DNA from: Desulfobacteraceae bacterium
Lineage (GTDB): Bacteria; Desulfobacterota; Desulfobacteria; Desulfobacterales; Desulfobacteraceae
Direction of reading: 5' to 3'
DNA length: 7,201 nucleotides
NCBI GenBank assembly: GCA_015486915.1
Contig: WFQS01000371.1
Location: 1 to 7,201 of the forward strand
Part shown: piece after piece, positions 5,442 through 7,201 of the stretch
Layout of the letters: every line of letters begins with the position of its first letter
How positions within the stretch are numbered: position 1 is the first letter of the stretch
Notes under the pieces: generated by a model
The model's input: the letters and a program-made list of their open reading frames with translations, nothing else
Told to the model about the DNA's origin: nothing
Databases searched by the model: none
Translations under genes and position numbers: made by a program

Positions 5442-7201
5442 ATGGCAGGTTCTGACCCCCCACCCCTGATTGATAAAAAACTAAGGGATCAATTTATCAT
5501 TGAGATCAAAGAGGATATCGAAAAACTGGAATCCGATCTCCTCACAATGGAAAAGGACACCTCCAATACAGTCTCAGAGGTTATAAACAGTGCATTTCGA
5601 GCTATTCACAGTATAAAGGGCGGGGCTGGTTTCTGTGAACTTAATGACCTTGGTATTCTCAGTCATTCCATTGAAAATGTGCTCATGGGAATAAGGGACA
5701 AAAAAATTAATCTGTCCCCTGATATTATTGATACCCTGTTTGCAGGTTTAGATAAAATAAAATCCCTGATTGAAAATATTGATTCAACATCAACCATTGA
5801 CTATGTAAATGAAAAACAGAGCCTTGAAAAAATAATTTCACAAAATTCAACAAACGGTTTTATAACACTGAACAATACAAAGGTTATCATTGAACAGGCG
5901 AAAGTAAGAAAAGCATTTGATGAAGGAAAATTTGTATATAAGGTTTTAATTTACGGTGAACAGGACCTTCTAATAAAGCATAAAAATACATCAGACATGA
6001 TAAAAGATATTGAAGATTCATCCGATATTCTGTTTAGTGATCTTAAGCCGGATTTGAATGAACAGGAACTGAAAGGAAAAATATTCAATCTTGTTCTTGC
6101 CACTATACTGGATATAGGGTTCCTTTCTGAAGTACTTGAAATTAATTCAGAACAAATTGTTGCATTGGATCATGCTCAATTTGTTTTCATTCCTGACTCT
6201 GTAAAGGATAATACATCAAAAACAAATGAGACAGAAAACACAAAAGATACAGAGAATACGCATGAAACAATAACGCGTCAAAGGGAAAAAACTACAAAGG
6301 AAAAAGTGGAAATTCCGGACATGGAGGTGATACCGGATAGAAAGAAAATCTCTGATGATAATAAAGCAGACCCATCATATCAAAAAAGAACTGATGAAAA
6401 CATCAGAATAAATACCCGGCTTGTGGCAAAATTGATGAACCTGGCAGGGGAGCTTGTCCTGACGAGAAATCAGCTCCATCCCATCCTGGAACACTATTTA
6501 AAAGAAAAAAAATCAGATGCGGTTATTATGCAGAACTTTGACAGGGTCACATCTGAAATTCAGGAATATATAATGCAAATGAGGATGCAGCCCGTGGGTA
6601 AACTTTTTGAAAGATTCAGGAGAATTGTAAGGGATACTGCAAAAAAACTTTCGAAAAAGGTTAATTATACCATGGTGGGGGGCGAAGTTGAACTGGACAG
6701 GACAATTCTTGAAGGACTTGCCAATCCTTTAATCCATCTGTTGCGAAACAGCCTTGACCATGGCATTGAATTACCTGATGAAAGGTTAAAAGCAAAAAAA
6801 CCTGAAACTGGAATGATTCAAATAAGGGCTGTACACCAGGGAGGACATGTTTATATTAATTTGAAAGATGATGGAAAAGGTATGGATCCGGAGACAATTG
6901 CATTATCTGCTGTAAAAAAAGGAATCATTACAGAACAGGAATTGAATTTCATGACTGACAGTGAAAAAATTAATATTATTTTTAAGCCCGGCTTCTCGAC
7001 CTCGGATACAATCACAGATATATCAGGCAGAGGGGTTGGCATGGATGTTGTCAAAACCAATATAGACCAGATAAGAGGACATATAACGATTGATTCAATT
7101 CCCGGACAAGGCACGGATATTCAGATAATGATCCCCTTGACCCTGGCCATTGTGTCTGTTCTCATTGTGGGAACCGGCAATTATAGATTTGCAATTCCCC
7201 A
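5442..7201 (+). CDS. cheA: CheA-type chemotaxis histidine kinase (3' end outside the window)
   Basis: CheA autophosphorylates on ATP under control of receptors and CheW, then phosphorylates CheY/CheB-type receivers. The frame stays open from ATG 5442 to the right edge (586 codons). Domains: P1/HPt about 10-120 with phosphoacceptor H56 in AIHSIKGGAGF; a region about 150-250 that may be a divergent P2-like receiver-binding domain; a polar Lys/Thr/Glu linker about 250-315; P3 dimerisation about 318-395 (RLVAKLMNLAGELVLTRNQL is diagnostic); and P4 HATPase with N-box LLRNSLDHGIE (N436, H440), G1 DDGKGMD (476-482), F-box region PGFST (516-520) and G2 GRGVGMDVV (529-537). P5, the CheW-like regulatory domain, begins at about PLTLAIVSVLIV and is cut by the window. 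All catalytic motifs are intact. Whether a REC domain follows P5 cannot be seen. It is coupled to cheW. Confidence 0.96.
   Translation, partial: MAGSDPPPLIDKKLRDQFIIEIKEDIEKLESDLLTMEKDTSNTVSEVINSAFRAIHSIKGGAGFCELNDLGILSHSIENVLMGIRDKKINLSPDIIDTLFAGLDKIKSLIENIDSTSTIDYVNEKQSLEKIISQNSTNGFITLNNTKVIIEQAKVRKAFDEGKFVYKVLIYGEQDLLIKHKNTSDMIKDIEDSSDILFSDLKPDLNEQELKGKIFNLVLATILDIGFLSEVLEINSEQIVALDHAQFVFIPDSVKDNTSKTNETENTKDTENTHETITRQREKTTKEKVEIPDMEVIPDRKKISDDNKADPSYQKRTDENIRINTRLVAKLMNLAGELVLTRNQLHPILEHYLKEKKSDAVIMQNFDRVTSEIQEYIMQMRMQPVGKLFERFRRIVRDTAKKLSKKVNYTMVGGEVELDRTILEGLANPLIHLLRNSLDHGIELPDERLKAKKPETGMIQIRAVHQGGHVYINLKDDGKGMDPETIALSAVKKGIITEQELNFMTDSEKINIIFKPGFSTSDTITDISGRGVGMDVVKTNIDQIRGHITIDSIPGQGTDIQIMIPLTLAIVSVLIVGTGNYRFAIP

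Noticed and set aside
5098..5463. 121-codon open frame on the minus strand opposite cheW
   Set aside because: It is the antisense shadow of the CheW domain, which is clearly recognised on the + strand.
6851..7114. 87-codon open frame on the minus strand opposite cheA
   Set aside because: It lies opposite the CheA ATP-binding motifs, which are intact in the + frame.

Overview
The window is low in GC and coding on the + strand throughout. It reads as part of a chemosensory and two-component signalling cluster. The A/T-rich codon use, the REC domains of the SDQ-MPGM-G type, the REC-FapA (DUF342) fusion and the style of the interspersed palindromic repeat all suggest a marine or sediment deltaproteobacterium, such as a Desulfobacterales (Desulfobacula/Desulfobacterium-like) sulfate reducer. 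That placement is inference from gene style; no marker gene is present.

Layout. (1) Up to 719: the C-terminal part of a sensor histidine kinase. The frame is open to the left edge and the H-box must lie upstream of the window. (2) 720-957: a 238-bp gap with several small inverted repeats and an imperfect 54-bp direct repeat whose two copies lie exactly 113 bp apart; the second copy runs to the base before the next gene's ATG. (3) 958-1788: a stand-alone REC protein with a coiled-coil tail. (4) 1887-4790: a large REC / coiled-coil / helical-repeat / FapA-type beta-helix / coiled-coil protein, the centrepiece of the window. (5) 4791-4969: a gap almost filled by a 162-bp near-perfect palindrome that separates a good ribosome-binding site from the next start codon. 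(6) 4970-5440: CheW. (7) 5442 to the right edge: CheA, truncated by the window inside its C-terminal CheW-like domain. No CheA stop codon is reached, and nothing suggests it is broken.

How the parts may work together. CheW and CheA are a standard receptor-coupled kinase pair, translationally coupled with one base between them. The histidine kinase and the two REC proteins upstream are a plausible set of additional phosphodonors and acceptors. Neither REC protein carries a recognisable DNA-binding, HD-GYP or GGDEF output; their outputs look structural (coiled coil, FapA beta-helix). The cluster may therefore act on a surface, motility or scaffold function rather than on transcription. The least ordinary items are the REC-FapA fusion with degenerate MshEN/GspE-N-like repeats, the palindrome sitting on the cheW translation start, and the duplicated leader before the first response regulator.
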